A DNA stretch of 64,000 nucleotides from Delphinus delphis (GCF_949987515.2 NC_082697.1:22451730-22515729); one strand, 5' to 3'; shown: positions 12,401 to 24,106, counted from the stretch's first letter. The notes: generated by a model from the letters alone, not told the origin. Program-made: numbers and translations.

Positions 12401-13816
12401 CACGAACAACTGGTACCACGCAACCAGTTCCTGGATATACGCCCACCCACGATCTCTCAGACAGGGACAACTCCCGACGACATCATACTAAGGGTCAGTT
12501 CTTACCCTAACTGGCCTGTGGTAGCACCCTCTCGACATAACGCCCAGGGCACTCTCCTACACACGCCACGACGCTGACCTGCAACCACTCCCGCGCCAAC
12601 TTTCTGACAACTTCCCCAGCTCGGCCCGACACTCCCCCGGGCCGAGCACTCACGCTGCATTCCCAGCAGTTCACACAAAGCGCGCAGCCTCCCCCGCCGC
12701 CCAGACCCGAGTCGGAGCACATGGCTCCCGGGGCGGCGGGGAATCGGCCTGCGCTCGGGGCGCCTGCACCCCTCAGCCCCCCACCCCGCGTCAGACTCGG
12801 CGCTTCTGTTCCCCCGCGGGCCTGCAATCCGGGTGGGGCGGGGGCTCTGGAAGAAAGAAAACTCACGTGTCTGTCCCGGGGCAGGAAAAACTTTGGTTCC
12901 CACCCCCTTCCCCAGCCGCTCAGCGCTCCTGACTCTTCGGGGCGCGGGGCTGGCCGAGCCTGCGCGCTCGGCTTTGTGCTCCGAACTCGGCCCGGAGGGG
13001 GAGGGGAGGGGGCTGGGCTCCCATCTCCGCACCGCCCCCCCCAATCCTGCGCCCAGACTCCATGTTGGCCGCCCCCTGCCCCGGAGACTGCGCGCTTCGC
13101 CCGCGGGAGGCTCGGCTCAGGCTCGGCCTGCCCGAGGGACCCGGCGCGCACAAACTTTCTTCGGGTCGCCGGCCCCACGCGCCCCGCTTCCTTGGCCCGC
13201 CTGGGAGTGACAGATGCCTCCGAGACAGACTTTCCTTTGTTCCAAAGGAAAAGGGAACTCGCGCGGGCTCCCCGGCTCCCCCAGCTCCGAGACCTTCCGG
13301 CTGCCCCCACCCGCAGCTGTCACTCTCGGGGGGCCCCTCCCCGGCTCGGCCGCGGCGGGGGGTGGGGGGGCTACCGGCGGTTAGCAACGTGCACTTTTGA
13401 AACCAAACAAACCCGCCCCCCGCGCGCTCACCCCGGCCCGGGGCAGGGGCGGCCCTCTACCGGGGTGGGTTCCTAGGGAGTTGGGTCCCCCAAAAGGGCC
13501 GCAAGCGAACTTTTTCCGGGGGGGTGGCACAGCCCCCCCCCCCCCACGCCGGTCCCAGTCAGCACACCGCAGTCGGGACTCAAACACACCCGAGGTCACC
13601 CATCCACAATCGCACGCGCTTGGACGACGCCCCCTCCCCCGCCCGGCCGAGAAAAAGAAACTTTCCAAGTTGTCCGCGCGCCCCCCGCCCCCATCTGCCC
13701 CCCCTCCTGCGCCCCGCACTGACTTTTCCCAGCAGCTTTTCCGTCCACGCGGCCTAGGGCTCGGTCCCGAGCGTCCCGGTAGGAGGCGGGAGGCGCCGGG
13801 GGAGCGCGCCGCGTAC

Positions 13817-13880
13817 CTGCCGGCCCTGACACTCGGCCTGACAGCTCGCGGCTGGAAAGCACCTCGCGGCCTGACGTCAG
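13817..13880 (-). other. TGIF2: Probable TGIF2 noncoding exon 1
   Basis: On the minus strand the segment ending GGGCCGGCAG is followed by GTACGC, a plausible 5' splice donor (GT at 13815-13816) in the middle of the CpG island. The position fits a first exon spliced to the acceptor at 10256. The transcription start is not determinable; the exon could extend upstream past the CRE at 13872-13879. Other donor-like GTGAGT motifs in the island (complements near 12650 and 12863) could serve alternative first exons. Confidence 0.5.
13872..13879. promoter_or_regulatory. Palindromic CRE (TGACGTCA)
   Basis: A perfect 8-bp cAMP-response element, the binding site of CREB/ATF factors, in the TGIF2 CpG island about 55 bases upstream of the exon 1 donor and below the GC-box cluster. 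The motif is seen directly; use by TGIF2 is inferred from position. Confidence 0.6.
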
Positions 13881-13982
13881 ATCCCCTCTCCTCCCCTCCG
13901 CGCTCTCCTCGCCCTCCCCCACCCGCCCGGAGGGAGAAAACAAACTTTGTGAGAAGCGCTGCGAGCGACGCCCACCCCCCGC

Positions 13983-14040
13983 GGGGCGGGCCAGCGGCGG
14001 CTGGGGGCTTCGCCCCGCCCACCGCGCCCGGAGGGGGCGG
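13983..14040. promoter_or_regulatory. GC-box cluster (SP1-type)
   Basis: Three GC boxes within 60 bases (GGGGCGGG, CCCCGCCC, GGGGGCGG) just upstream, in minus-strand sense, of the inferred TGIF2 first exon. No TATA box is visible, consistent with a TATA-less CpG-island promoter. Confidence 0.5.
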
Positions 14041-14239
14041 AGCCGGGAGGGCACCTTCTTCCTGCGCCCACCCCCACCCTCAGGAATGCCACATGGCCTC
14101 CGAAGAGGAGTGGTGGGAACCCGGATCGGGATAGTGCGCTTGGGGGCAGGAAGTGGCCCGCTCCTCCTTTCGGAGAGCATTTCCGGAGCGCCTACTGTGT
14201 GCTCCACGCAGGGGGTGGGGGTCGTTACCCAGAGGAGAA

Positions 14240-14350
14240 ATAATGCAAATACCGATGTTTGTTAGTCAAATCTCCGGAGAGGAAACTGAGGCCCAGTTAG
14301 TCCGGGAATTTACCCCCAGCTGGTAAGGACTGGGGTCTGAATGCGGCGCC
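14240..14350 (-). mobile_element. MIR fossil
   Basis: GAGAGGAAACTGAGGCCCAG with AGCTGGTAAGGACTGGG; antisense MIR core. Confidence 0.5.
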
Positions 14351-15339
14351 TGTTCTGTCCTCAAGGTCGCGTAGAGTCGGGTAGAAGTCTCCCTCGGACA
14401 CAGCCCCAAAGCACGTAGCCCCAGGGTCTGTCACACAAGGGGCAGCCAGAGGTAAAAATAGCCAATGTTTAAGGCAGTGACGTTAAGCGTGTGTATCACC
14501 CTCGGGTTATGGGGTAGGTCCTGTTATATGTCAGTTCTTGGTTCACCCATGAGCTGTTCTTGACTTTGCTTCTTGTCACACAGTCAACCAGTGTCATTCA
14601 GCCCAGGTGGGTCCGATAGCGGGAGGCCGAGCGCTTATCTGATTGAGACGGGCCCTTGAAGGAGGCAGATCACCGTCTAAGAGCTCTCAGCGCTCCCTGG
14701 TTTCTTTTTCCTCTGCCGTCAACACCGAATTCCAGGACGTTTCCCTTGGTCTTCCCCAACCCTGCCAGCACTCTCTTCCCTGCTCTTTGCTCTCTGTTCC
14801 ATGTACTGTAAAATACCTGCTGACCAACCTTTTGGCCTTCTGGGGAGACTTTGTGCCCCGCAGAGCCTAGCACAGAGTCAGCCTAGAAATGGGTAAGGCC
14901 TTTTCTGGGCCCCTGGTTCCTCATCTGGTCCCAGATATGTAGGACCGTCGAGCTTGGAAATCAGCAGCTTTGCAATGGTTTTTGGTCTTAATTGCCCTTT
15001 AGCTATGGAGAACTCAGAACAAAGATCTAGTTTGCTCCCTAGACCCTAAGCCAATCAGAATGCTGATTAAATGACTGTTAAAGTGCACCTGGACTCCCCA
15101 TTGAAGCCAGACTAACCTGCAAATGCTTAGAAGCTAGTTGGCCACACTGCTTTCCTCACAGCAGTAGCCAGAGTGTCAGTGCTGTAGCCCAGCGCTCTCC
15201 GTGTCGCAGACGGGGAAACCAGAGCCCAGAGTGGAGGCCCCGAACAATTTCTTGGAGCGCTCTGTCCTCAGCCTTATGAGAGAAAAAGGGAGGCTTGGGG
15301 AGTCTCAGGTAAAAAAGGTAAAACTTCCGGGCCCTGCAG
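14351..15339. other. TGIF2 upstream flank, no recognised feature
   Basis: Unique-looking DNA just upstream of the CpG island; no exon found on either strand. Confidence 0.5.
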
Positions 15340-15515
15340 AAATAGAGACGCAGGTGTAGAGAACAAAGGTATGGACACCGAGGGGGGAAAGTGGCAGGGG
15401 TTGAATTGGGAGAGTGGGATTGACATATATACACTAATATGTATAAAATGGATAACTAATGAGAACCTGCTGTATAAAAAATAAGTAAAATTCAAAAATA
15501 AAATTAAAAAAAGAA
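15340..15515 (+). mobile_element. L1 3' end, heavily 5'-truncated
   Basis: Sense 3' UTR of a cetartiodactyl-type L1: GACATATATACACTAATATG, AACTAATGAGAACCTGCTGT, then A-rich tail. A diverged target duplication (TCCGGGCCCTGCAGAA at left, TCCGGACCCTCACAGAA at right) flanks it. Confidence 0.75.
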
Positions 15516-16009
15516 AAACCTCCGGACCCTCACAGAACATGTGTGGGATTGGGGCCTACATAAGGGGGAGCCTGGAAGGGAAAACGGGTGCAGCCAGGTA
15601 AGCCTGTTGATGCGACGGTTCCCAGCACTTGGTGTCAGTGCATGAGAGCCAGACTGCCCGTTTTGGGGAAGCCACAGGGGACCTGGGCTCAGAGACCTCC
15701 CGGCAAATTCAGCTGGCAGCAGCCCCCTAGGCCAGTGCTTTGCACGTCTTACGCTAGACGAGGTGCATGGGGCAAATGGAAGAGAGCCGTTCTGTCCTCC
15801 TTTTAGCCTGCAGTGGAGCCACCTGAGAGCCGATAACAAAGCAGCTTCAGGAGCCCCTCCCCAGACTTCCTGGAGGGGGAAGGAGAAAGTTGGGAGGTAG
15901 AGGGGAGGCTGGTAGTATGTCTAGATTGTGGGTTGTAAACAAATTTGAGAATTACCGCGTGTTTCTCAACTGGTAAGTTATCAGAATTTAAAATATGTGC
16001 ATCCTTTAA
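15516..16009. other. Intergenic, no recognised feature
   Basis: Unique-looking sequence. Confidence 0.45.
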
Positions 16010-16260
16010 AAGCCAGTAAGTGTACCTCTAGGAATCTATATGGAGAAATAATTGCAGAACAAAGATGAATGCTTACACAAGATTGTTCTTTGCAGCACTA
16101 TTTATTTTGCTGGAAAATTTCAAACAGCTACATGCCCCTCAGCAGGAGCTGACTGCTTACAGGCACTCTGGGACCTCTGCACAGCGGGATGTTGTAATGG
16201 GGTAAGTCTGTGAGCACTAACCTAGGAGATGGCCAAAGAATATTTATTATGACACTTTGC
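16010..16260 (+). mobile_element. Old L1-like fragment
   Basis: GTACCTCTAGGAATCTATAT ... TTGTTCTTTGCAGCACTATT ... CAAACAGCTACATGCCCC resembles a decayed sense L1 ORF2 3' segment. Confidence 0.45.
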
Positions 16261-17229
16261 AATGTCCTAGCAAGAAGGGGCTTTGGGTATACTTGGTGAG
16301 AACTTTTGTGGGAAAACTTTCCAACTGGGAAGTTATTTTTGTCATTTTTCTCTCATCCAGTTTTGCCCCCCCATCTCTTTTTCACAGATGAAAAAACTGG
16401 GTCCCTGAGAGAAGAAGGGACTTGCCCCATGATCTGCCTGGGGTCCTGACTCCTGGCACAGATCTGGGGTGGGGCTTGGAGGGGAAAGAGAGGTGGGCGT
16501 GGCATCAGAGCCCATGCAAACCTGGTGGCCGCCAGGAGGCCATTTTAGGAAGAGTCCCAGGAACTCAAGATCCCTCAGGCCAGAAAAGGGACTGGATAGG
16601 CTGCATAAGGCAATTCTGCCTCTGTACCTGGAAACCCAAATTGGAGGCTCCTGATGATGGGGCTCTCTCTTGATTGTGCCTGTTTCTAGTGAACTTGGTT
16701 ATTGCATGCATAGGTTCAAATGAATGTTATGCAAATCTGTTTTCATTGGTGAAAAAAAGGCTCTTTTTACCTGGGGTTGGTGGAAATGGGGAAAGAGACT
16801 GATATTCACTATATTCACTTGGCTTCCAACATGAGCCAAGGCGAGATCCGGTAGCACAAAGGAGATAGGGTTCTGGGGGGTAGAGGGGAAGAGTCCAGCA
16901 AAGGCCAGGGTCAGTCAGTAATTCAGGAAAAAGCTGGATTTGATCAGCTGGTAGGGCCTTGAAGGCTGAAGTGAAGAATTTGGATTTGGCGGTGTGGGGT
17001 AGTAGGGAGCCCCTGCAGGGCTGCTGAGACAGTGGCTGAGGAGAGGTGGGAAGAGATTGGAGGTAGGGTGATCAGGTGAGGCAGCTCTGGGTAATTGAGA
17101 CCAAACAGATGGAGACCTGTCTCTGAAGTCTAGGAGATTTGCAGCTCTCTTCCCGTGAGGTGGTGCATTTTCATCTAATGTGGATTTCAGTGTATCAACA
17201 TCTTACTTTAAAAGTCTTGTAGTGTTTTT
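16261..17229. other. Intergenic, unique with possible L2 remnant
   Basis: 16880-17110 has GGTAGGGCCTTGAAGGCTGA and similar L2-era motifs. The rest is unrecognised. Confidence 0.4.
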
Positions 17230-18400
17230 TTTAAAGTACATTTATTTATTTATTTTCAACAATTGCAAATAACATTTCCTACATAGAGATGTTTGCAATT
17301 CTCAAAGAATTTCCTGAAATAGATTCTCTGAAGTGGGATTACTTGAACAAAGAGTAAGAATGAATATTTGTAAGGCAGGTTACCAAAGTGCTCTCCATGA
17401 CAGCATTTGAAGTGTTGGAGTGCTTGTCTTGCCCCATCCTTAGCCACATCGAGTGTTAGCAGTTTTATGTTAATCTTTGCTCATTTGATGGCTGAAGAAT
17501 CGCCTTTGGTTCTTTTAATCTGCATTTCTTCTTATTATTGGTGAGATTGGATATCTTTTTTTTTAATTAATTTATTTATATTTGGCTTCATTGGGTCTTC
17601 GTTGCTGCGCGCAGGCTTCCTCTAGTTGTGGCTAGTGGGGGCTATTCTTTGTTGCGATGCATGGGCTTCTCATGGTGGTGGCTTCTCTTGTGGCGGAGCA
17701 CGGGTTCTAGGGCTTCAGTAGTTGTGGCATGCAGGCTCAGTAGTTGTGGCGCATGGGCTTAGTTGCTCCATGGCATGTGGGATCTTCCCGGGCCAGGGCT
17801 CGAACCCATGTCCCCTGCATTGGCAGGCGGATTCTTAACCACTGCACCACCAGGCAAGTACCGAGATTGGATATCTTAAAATTTCATAATTATTGGACAT
17901 TTGTCACCTGTGAATTATCTCCACATCTTTTCAGGTCATTATGAGTTTTTTTTCTGACCTGCAAGTTTTTTAGTAGTAAGGATACTTAATCCTTGTTTGT
18001 CCTATTGGTTGCAGGTAGTTTTTTCCCCTAACATTATTGTTTGCTTTTTTTCTAACACTTTTCTAAGCTTGTTTTTTCTTCGTTTTTTTTTTTTTTTAAC
18101 TTCTCATTTGGTCAAGTGTCAGTCTTTGTGACGTTGCCCATTGCTTTTAGGCTCAGAAAGAATATCAGTGATCCAAGGATATTCACCTGGACTTTCTTGT
18201 TGATTTTGTTTCTTAAGGTTTAATTTTTAATACTTAACCCTTTGCTGCATCTGGAGTTTATTTTGATTTACAGTGTGAAGTAAGAATCCCAATACATTTT
18301 TTTCTTAATGGCATACCATTTTTTATCATCTTTCCTATGTGCGATGCCACTTCTTCCAAGGCATTGAGTTATTACACTGTTCTTCATGGTATATCCCAAG
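17230..18400 (-). mobile_element. Old antisense L1 fragment, interrupted
   Basis: Reads as antisense L1 3' region (TTTGCTCATTTGATGGCTGA, TTAATCTGCATTTCTTCTTA, CTTCTTCCAAGGCATTGAGT) with a SINE inside at 17558-17862. Confidence 0.55.
17558..17862 (-). mobile_element. CHR-1-like SINE with 15-bp TSD
   Basis: Antisense copy with the GGGTCTTCGTTGCTGCGCGC tail-side body and GCACCACCAGGCAAG head. Perfect duplication GAGATTGGATATCTT at 17543-17557 and 17863-17877. Confidence 0.93.
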
Positions 18401-18998
18401 GGGAGGGTATCTTGAGACTACTACTTTAGATGATGAAAAGACAGATTTTGGCCAGGGAAGGAAAGCTTTTGAATTTCTGTAGTGGAGACAGATTCTCCTC
18501 TGTGAAGCTAATGATGTTTGGGCTTTAAGGACCCTTACCTGCCCCTGTCTCTTCCAAGGCCCTGGAAGAGGTCATATGTTTTCATAAAACGTACAAATTA
18601 AGCAATTGTCATTGTAATCACTTAAGACCACTGTCGTATTCCACTATGACTTCCCTCCTCACTGTTCCCCTCCTGCTAACTGGCCTTCTGTTGCCTCTGG
18701 ACATGTTTTTGGATCTGACTAAGGGTTGAGTTAGAATGCATTTAGGTTGGGTTTATCTATTTATGTAGCTTGTAGTCACCTCCACCAACAGTTCAAATAC
18801 TGACAACTGTCCTGGTAGACGAAAGCCTTTCATGACACAAAATTGCAGGAACAGAGGTAGTGGCACCATATAAAGGTGTCCTATAGCATCCACACCAGAA
18901 GTATATAAGTAAAGGAAGATAAACAAGGTTGGAAACATGGATCAGAAGCTGGTCTGTGGCAAATTCTTCCAATCATGAAGATTGTAAAAATGGAAGCA
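18401..18998. other. Intergenic, no recognised feature
   Basis: AT-rich sequence; probably more decayed LINE, not assignable. Confidence 0.4.
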
Positions 18999-19013
18999 GA
19001 GGACTCAGTTTTT

Positions 19014-19352
19014 GTTTTTTTAAATTTATTTTTGGCTGTGTGGGGTCTTCGTTGCTGCCTGCGGGCTTTCTCTAGTTGCAGTGAGCGGTGTCTACTCTTT
19101 GTTGCGGTGCGCATGCTTCTCATTGTCGTGGCTTCTCTTGTGGAGCACAGGCTCCAGGCACGCGGGCTTCAGTAGTTGTGGCACGCAGGCTCAGTAGCTG
19201 TGGCTTGCGGGCTCTAGAGCGCAGGCTCAGTAGTTGTGGTGCATGGGCTTAGTTGCTCTGCGGCATGTGGGATCTTCCCAGACCAGGGCTCGAACCCGTG
19301 TCCCCTGCCTTGGCAGGCAGATTCTTAACCACTGCGCCACCAGGGAAGTCCC
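19014..19352 (-). mobile_element. CHR-1-like SINE, full length
   Basis: Antisense, with all body modules and the GCGCCACCAGGGAAGTCC head. Perfect 15-bp duplication GAGGACTCAGTTTTT (18999-19013, 19353-19367). Confidence 0.95.
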
Positions 19353-19396
19353 GAGGACTCAGTTTTTACCAACACTTATTAAAAGTGGAACTTTTC

Positions 19397-19538
19397 GGAA
19401 TTCCCTGGCAGTCCAGTGGTTAGGACTCTGCGCTTTCACTGCCAAGGGCCTGGGTTCAATCCCTGGCTGGGGAACTAAGATCCCACAAGCCGTGTGGTGT
19501 GGCCAAAAAATTAAATTAAATTAAATTGGAAAAAAAAA
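19397..19538 (+). mobile_element. Short CHR-type SINE
   Basis: Sense: GAATTCCCTGGCAGTCCAGT ... GGGTTCAATCCCTGG ... AAGCCGTGTGGTGTGGCC and A-rich tail; 10-bp duplication GGAACTTTTC at 19387-19396 and 19539-19548. Confidence 0.92.
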
Positions 19539-19548
19539 GGAACTTTTC

Positions 19549-20429
19549 TTCTTCTAAGAATGTACTTGATAATGCAGTGTACACAATTATAAATGTACAC
19601 ATCATAAGAAAGACTGAATCATCTTTATTTTTCTCTATAGAATCATATTATGAAGCTATTATCATATAAGGTCAAAGAAAATGCCCCCAAAAGTAGGAAA
19701 AAATACTTGGAGAGGTGTTACAGGCAGTTAATTAATAAAAATATTATGTTATTTTTCTGGACTTTGTCATTTTTGTGATATATGTTAGTTTTTTAAAAAT
19801 ATGTAGTTTGCTATCTTTTTTTCTCATTTTGAATAAAGAGTCACATTTGTGCCAAATTTTATATATTTGATTTTACATTTTTTTTCTTAATGAAGCCCCT
19901 CTCCAAATTATATGTTTCAGTTCCTACAAAACCTGGACCTGCCTTCAACCCTTAGGATGAATATGTTGGCAAAGATTAAGCCTTCCTTACCCCTTAAGAA
20001 GCTCTGGTTATAATTTGTCCCCTCTGGCCCTTTGGAAATGAAATTTCTTGCCCTTTACTCTGATTTCGACACAGAAATAAAACTTTTAAAGGCGTCATTA
20101 AGTGAATGATACTTTATGCCTTCTGTTCTTCACCTTGCCTTTTTCACTTAACAGTGTATCTTAGAGGCCTTTCTCTTCATATGTGAAGAACTTCCCCGTT
20201 CCTTTCAGCAATTACCTCTTCTTCCTTTGTATGAATATACCGTATTTATCTTACTGCTGTACCAGGGATTGTCATGTAGGTTGATTCCAGCATTACTATC
20301 ACAAACAATGCTGCAGTAAGTAACCTTATACATCTGTCATTTCACAGAGTACAGTCGTAGGATAAATTTTCAGGATTTGTCTTCCCATGAGTATATGAGA
20401 AAAGTTTAGGTTGGAAGAAATTTTTCTTC
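19549..20429. other. Intergenic, AT-rich, no recognised feature
   Basis: Possible decayed LINE (for example near 20270-20400) but not assignable with confidence. Confidence 0.4.
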
Positions 20430-20985
20430 AGATTTTTTTATTGTGGAAAAATATACATAACATAAAACTTACCATTTTAACCATTTTCAGGTGTACAGTC
20501 CAGTGGTATTAAGTACATTCGCACTGTTTACAACCATCACCACCGTCCATCTCCAGAATTTCTTCATCTTCTCCAACTGAAACCCTGTTCCATAAACAGT
20601 AACTCCCTATTCCCCACTTTCCCTAGCCCCCGGCAACCATCATTTTACTTTTTGTATCCATAAATTTTATTACTCTAGATACCTCATAAAAGTGTAATCA
20701 TACAGTATTTGTCTTTGTGTCTGACTTATTTCACTTAGAGTACTGTCCTCTCGGTGCATCCATGTTGGAACCTGTGTCAGAATGTCCTTTTTTTTTTTTT
20801 TTTAAGGCTGAATGATATTTTGCTGTATATGTATACCATGTTTTGCTTATCCATTCATCTGTCCTTGGAAGCTTGGGTTGTTTCCACCTTTTGGCTATTG
20901 GGAATAGCTGCTATGAACATGGATGTGCAGAAATCCATTGAGTTCCTGTTTTCAATGCTTTTGGGTAGATACCCAGAAGTTTCAT
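20430..20985 (-). mobile_element. Antisense L1 3' fragment
   Basis: TTTATTGTGGAAAAATATAC, AACTTACCATTTTAACCATT, CCCCCGGCAACCATC, CTGAATGATATTTTGCTGTA, TTTTGGGTAGATACCCAGAA in antisense L1 order. Confidence 0.8.
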
Positions 20986-21512
20986 CAGATTTTGAAGGCA
21001 TTACTCTGCTGTCTCTCAGCTTTTAGTATTGCAGTTGGGAAATCCCAAGTCATTCTGAATACTGATACTTTGTATATGACCTACTTTTTCTTCTCTAGAA
21101 ATTTCTAGAATGTCCTTGAATCCTTAGTGAACTGGAATTTCTTGATGATATGTCCTGATATGAATCTGTTTCTTCCCCTATTGCTGAGAGTTCTGGGAGT
21201 CAAGAGTGGGGTGAAAGCCAGGGGGGTAGGGGTGGGAGGGTCTCACCATTTAGTATTATGAGCTCTGTGCCTCACTGGCAGTGTTCCCAGAGCTGGCGGA
21301 GGAAGAGGGCTGAGGGTCTGGACATCTTCAAGAGTTAGTACGTGAACTTTCGTATAATCCCCTTGTTGGTATCTTCTCTGTCTCCTGTGCCTAGTGGCTA
21401 CTTGTCCAGGGTCGTTCTTCTACCTTCTCCTAAAAATAAACTTCTGATCTGCCAGGGTCTGGGTTGCAGCCATGGTGGGTGGGTAGTAATGTAAGGAAAG
21501 GGATCTAAGAGT
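20986..21512. other. Intergenic, no recognised feature
   Basis: Unique-looking sequence. Confidence 0.45.
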
Positions 21513-21526
21513 CTATTATTTTATAT

Positions 21527-21866
21527 GTATATATTTTTGAAAGTATTTTTATTTATTTATTTATTTTTGGCTGCATTGGGTCTTTGTTGCTGCATGCGGA
21601 CTTTCTCTGGTTGTGGCGAGCGGGGGCTACTCTTCATTGCTGTGTGTAGGCTTCTCATCGTGGTGGCTTCTCTTGTTGCGGAGCACAGGCTCTAGGCACG
21701 CGAGCTTCGGTAGTTGTGGCTCACGCGCTCTAGAGCACAGGCTCAGCAGCTGTGGTGCACGGGCTTAGTTTCTCCGCAGTGTGTGGGATCCTCCTGGACC
21801 AGGGCTCGAACCCGTGTCCCCTGCATTGGCAGGCGGATTCTTAACCACTGCGCCACCAGGGAAGCC
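21527..21866 (-). mobile_element. CHR-1-like SINE, full length
   Basis: Antisense; 14-bp duplication CTATTATTTTATAT at 21513-21526 and 21867-21880. Confidence 0.94.
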
Positions 21867-22082
21867 CTATTATTTTATATTTAGGCAGCTTTTTAAGCCC
21901 TCTTCTGCCCATCGTCCTTGCAATAGCACCCCCTCCCCCAACCTCACTTTCATGCCCCCTTCTAGAGGTGCCACTGATTTCTGAATTTTTTGAGAATTCT
22001 GTGGTATAAATCAGGTTAAATTTTCACCTTTCCTTATTGCCTGCTTGGTTTTGCCATCTGATAGTACTTGTCCATTTACTTT

Positions 22083-22489
22083 TTTTTTTTTAAGCAAAGA
22101 CCGTATTCTTTTTTTTTTAAATTTTATTTATTTATTTATTTTGGCTGCATCCGGTCTTGGTTGTGGCACGCGGGATCTTTGTTGTGGCACGCGAGATCTT
22201 TCATTGCGGCCTGCGGGCTCTTAGCTGCAGCACACACATGGGTTTCTCTCTAGTTGTGGCGTGGGGGTTTTCCTCTTCTCTAGTTGTGGCGTGGGGGCTC
22301 CAGAGCACATGGGCTCTGTAGTTTGCAGCACGCAGGTTCTTTAGTTGAGGTGTGCGAGCTCAGTAGCTGTGGCGCGTGGGTTTAGTTGCCCCGAGGCATG
22401 TGGGATCTTAGCTCCCCGACCAGGGCTCGAACCCGTGTTCCCTGCATTGGAAGGCGGCTTCTTGACCACTGTGCCACCAGGGAAGTCCC
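22083..22489 (-). mobile_element. CHR-type SINE with double A-tail
   Basis: Antisense body with TGGCACGCGGGATCTTTG modules and the GTGCCACCAGGGAAGTCC head. Near-perfect 16-bp duplication at 22067-22082 and 22490-22505 (CTTGTCCATTTACTTT versus CTTGTCCATGTACTTT). At the tail end two A-tracts are separated by a 17-base non-SINE spacer. Confidence 0.9.
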
Positions 22490-22505
22490 CTTGTCCATGT
22501 ACTTT

Positions 22506-22784
22506 CTCCCCTCAACAGTTCTGTAGTGCTCCCCTCTCCCATTCTCCTCTTTCTTGTGGGTTTCTGCATTTTGAAAGTAGAGTTTCAAAAGGGAGCCACA
22601 TTGTATACCTGTGATACATCTACCATCTTCAACTTAATTTTTTTCCCACATGGCTTCCCAATGGTCCCAACACCCTTGTGCTGAGTAGTCTACCTTGCTC
22701 CCTCCGGGTTGAGATGCCAGCCTTATCCTCCACCAAATAGCAGGTCCCATTTTTCTGTGGATCCTATTACTGAGCTTTGTCTTC
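22506..22784. other. Intergenic, no recognised feature
   Basis: Unique-looking short interval. Confidence 0.4.
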
Positions 22785-23740
22785 TGTTTCAACAGGTCTT
22801 TATTGAGCATATTCTATGTGCCAGACTCTGGTCTAGGCCAGGCTCTGATCTAGGCACTGGAGAGAAAAGCAGTGTATAAAGTACAACCTCCGCCTCCTGG
22901 AGATTCCATTCTAGTGAAGGGAGACAGGCAATAAATAATGTCAGGTAATGGTAAGTACTAGGAAGAAAAAGAGAATAAGGCACAGAGAGTGAGAGGTTGA
23001 GCTGCTGTAGATACCAGCAGAGGAGTGCCATCTCAGGAGGTGATGATGAATAGGATCTTTATAAATGGGAAACTCCAGCCATGCATGGATCTTTAGAGAG
23101 GGGGGTGTCGCAAGCAGAGGAAATACCCAGAGCAAAGACCCTGAGACAGAAATGAGCTGGGTGAGGGACTTCCCTGGCGGTCCAGTGGTTAAGACTCCAC
23201 GCTTCCACTGCAGGGGGCGTGGGTTCAATCCCTGCTTGGGGAACTAAGATCACGCATGCCATGTGGCCAAAAAAGGAAAAAAAGAAAAAGAAATGAGCTG
23301 GGTGAGTTTGAGGAATAACAAGAACAGTCGTGGCTGGAGCCCTGCAGGCAAAGGGGGAAGTGGTACCTGGGGCCAGATTTTGCAGGACCTGGTAGGCCAT
23401 GGCCAAAAGTGTGTATTTTATTCCACACACAACGGGAAGTCATTGTAGTGTTGAGAACAGAAGAATGGAGACATAAGCATCATTACGTGTTAAAAGCAAG
23501 GCTGTGGTGGCTGTGTGGAAAACAGACTTCGGGGGAGGAGGCAGGAGTGGCAACAGTTGGGCTATTGTCCTAACCTGCTGAGAAAGAGGTGCCTTGGACT
23601 AACGGGAAGTGGGGTAGACAGGTGAGAAGCTATTGGTTCTGGAATATATTCTGAAGGTAGAGCCAACAGAACAGGTGGGCTGAAGGACTGGATGTGGGTG
23701 GAAAGGAAAAGATTGACCTTATCAACTAGCGGAGCTGCAG
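22785..23740. mobile_element. Old L2-type repeat, interrupted by a SINE
   Basis: TTTATTGAGCATATTCTATG, GTGCCAGACTCTGG, CAAAGACCCTGAGACAGAAA, TTGCAGGACCTGGTAGGCCA and related motifs, collinear with a long ancient repeat. The SINE at 23166-23289 splits it. Confidence 0.55.
23166..23289 (+). mobile_element. Short CHR-type SINE
   Basis: Sense copy; perfect 17-bp duplication GAAATGAGCTGGGTGAG at 23149-23165 and 23290-23306. Confidence 0.95.
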
Positions 23741-23803
23741 TGATTGAGCTTGACTAGGTGCTCGACACAAATCCTTTCGTTTGCTCTTCATAACCCTTTG
23801 AGA

Positions 23804-24106
23804 GGGGCTTCCCTGGTGGCACAGTGGTTAAGAATCCACCTGCCAATGCAGGGGACATGGGTTTGAGCCCTGGTTCGGGAAGATCCCACATGCTGCAGAG
23901 CAACTAAGCCTGTGCGCCACAACTACTGAGCCTGCATGCCATAACTACTGAAGGCTGCGCACCTAGAGCCCGAGCTCCACAACAAGAGAAGCCACCGCAA
24001 TGAGAAGCCCGTGCACCACAACGAAGAGTAGCCCCTGCTCGCCGCAACTAGAGAAAGCCCGCGCGCAGCAGCAAAGACCCAACGCAGCCAAAAATAAATA
24101 AACAAA
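23804..24106 (+). mobile_element. CHR-1-like SINE, full length
   Basis: Sense: GGCTTCCCTGGTGGCACAGT head, all body modules, AACGCAGCCAAAAATAAATA tail. Perfect 14-bp duplication ATAACCCTTTGAGA at 23790-23803 and 24107-24120. Confidence 0.95.

Larger units (their letters stand above)
12580..14120. promoter_or_regulatory. TGIF2: CpG island, TGIF2 promoter region
   Basis: About 1.5 kb of very GC-rich, CpG-dense DNA (runs such as GCGGGGCGGGCC and CCGCGCCC), sharply different from the flanks. It has several GC boxes of SP1 type at 13984-13990, 14013-14020 and 14033-14040. It contains no convincing coding sequence; the long open frames on both strands are the usual stop-poor artefact of GC-rich DNA. 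Its position 5' of TGIF2 exon 2 makes it the natural promoter of that gene. Confidence 0.85.

Noticed and set aside
12502..14207. Long open frames (up to 267 codons) on both strands
   Set aside because: They overlap each other in several frames in CpG-island DNA poor in stop codons, are low-complexity Pro/Arg/Gly/Ala and match no family; TGIF2 exon 1 here is noncoding.
21527..22489. Closely spaced similar repeats resembling an array
   Set aside because: Independent SINE insertions with different target duplications; no constant spacing or CRISPR-like repeat-spacer pattern.
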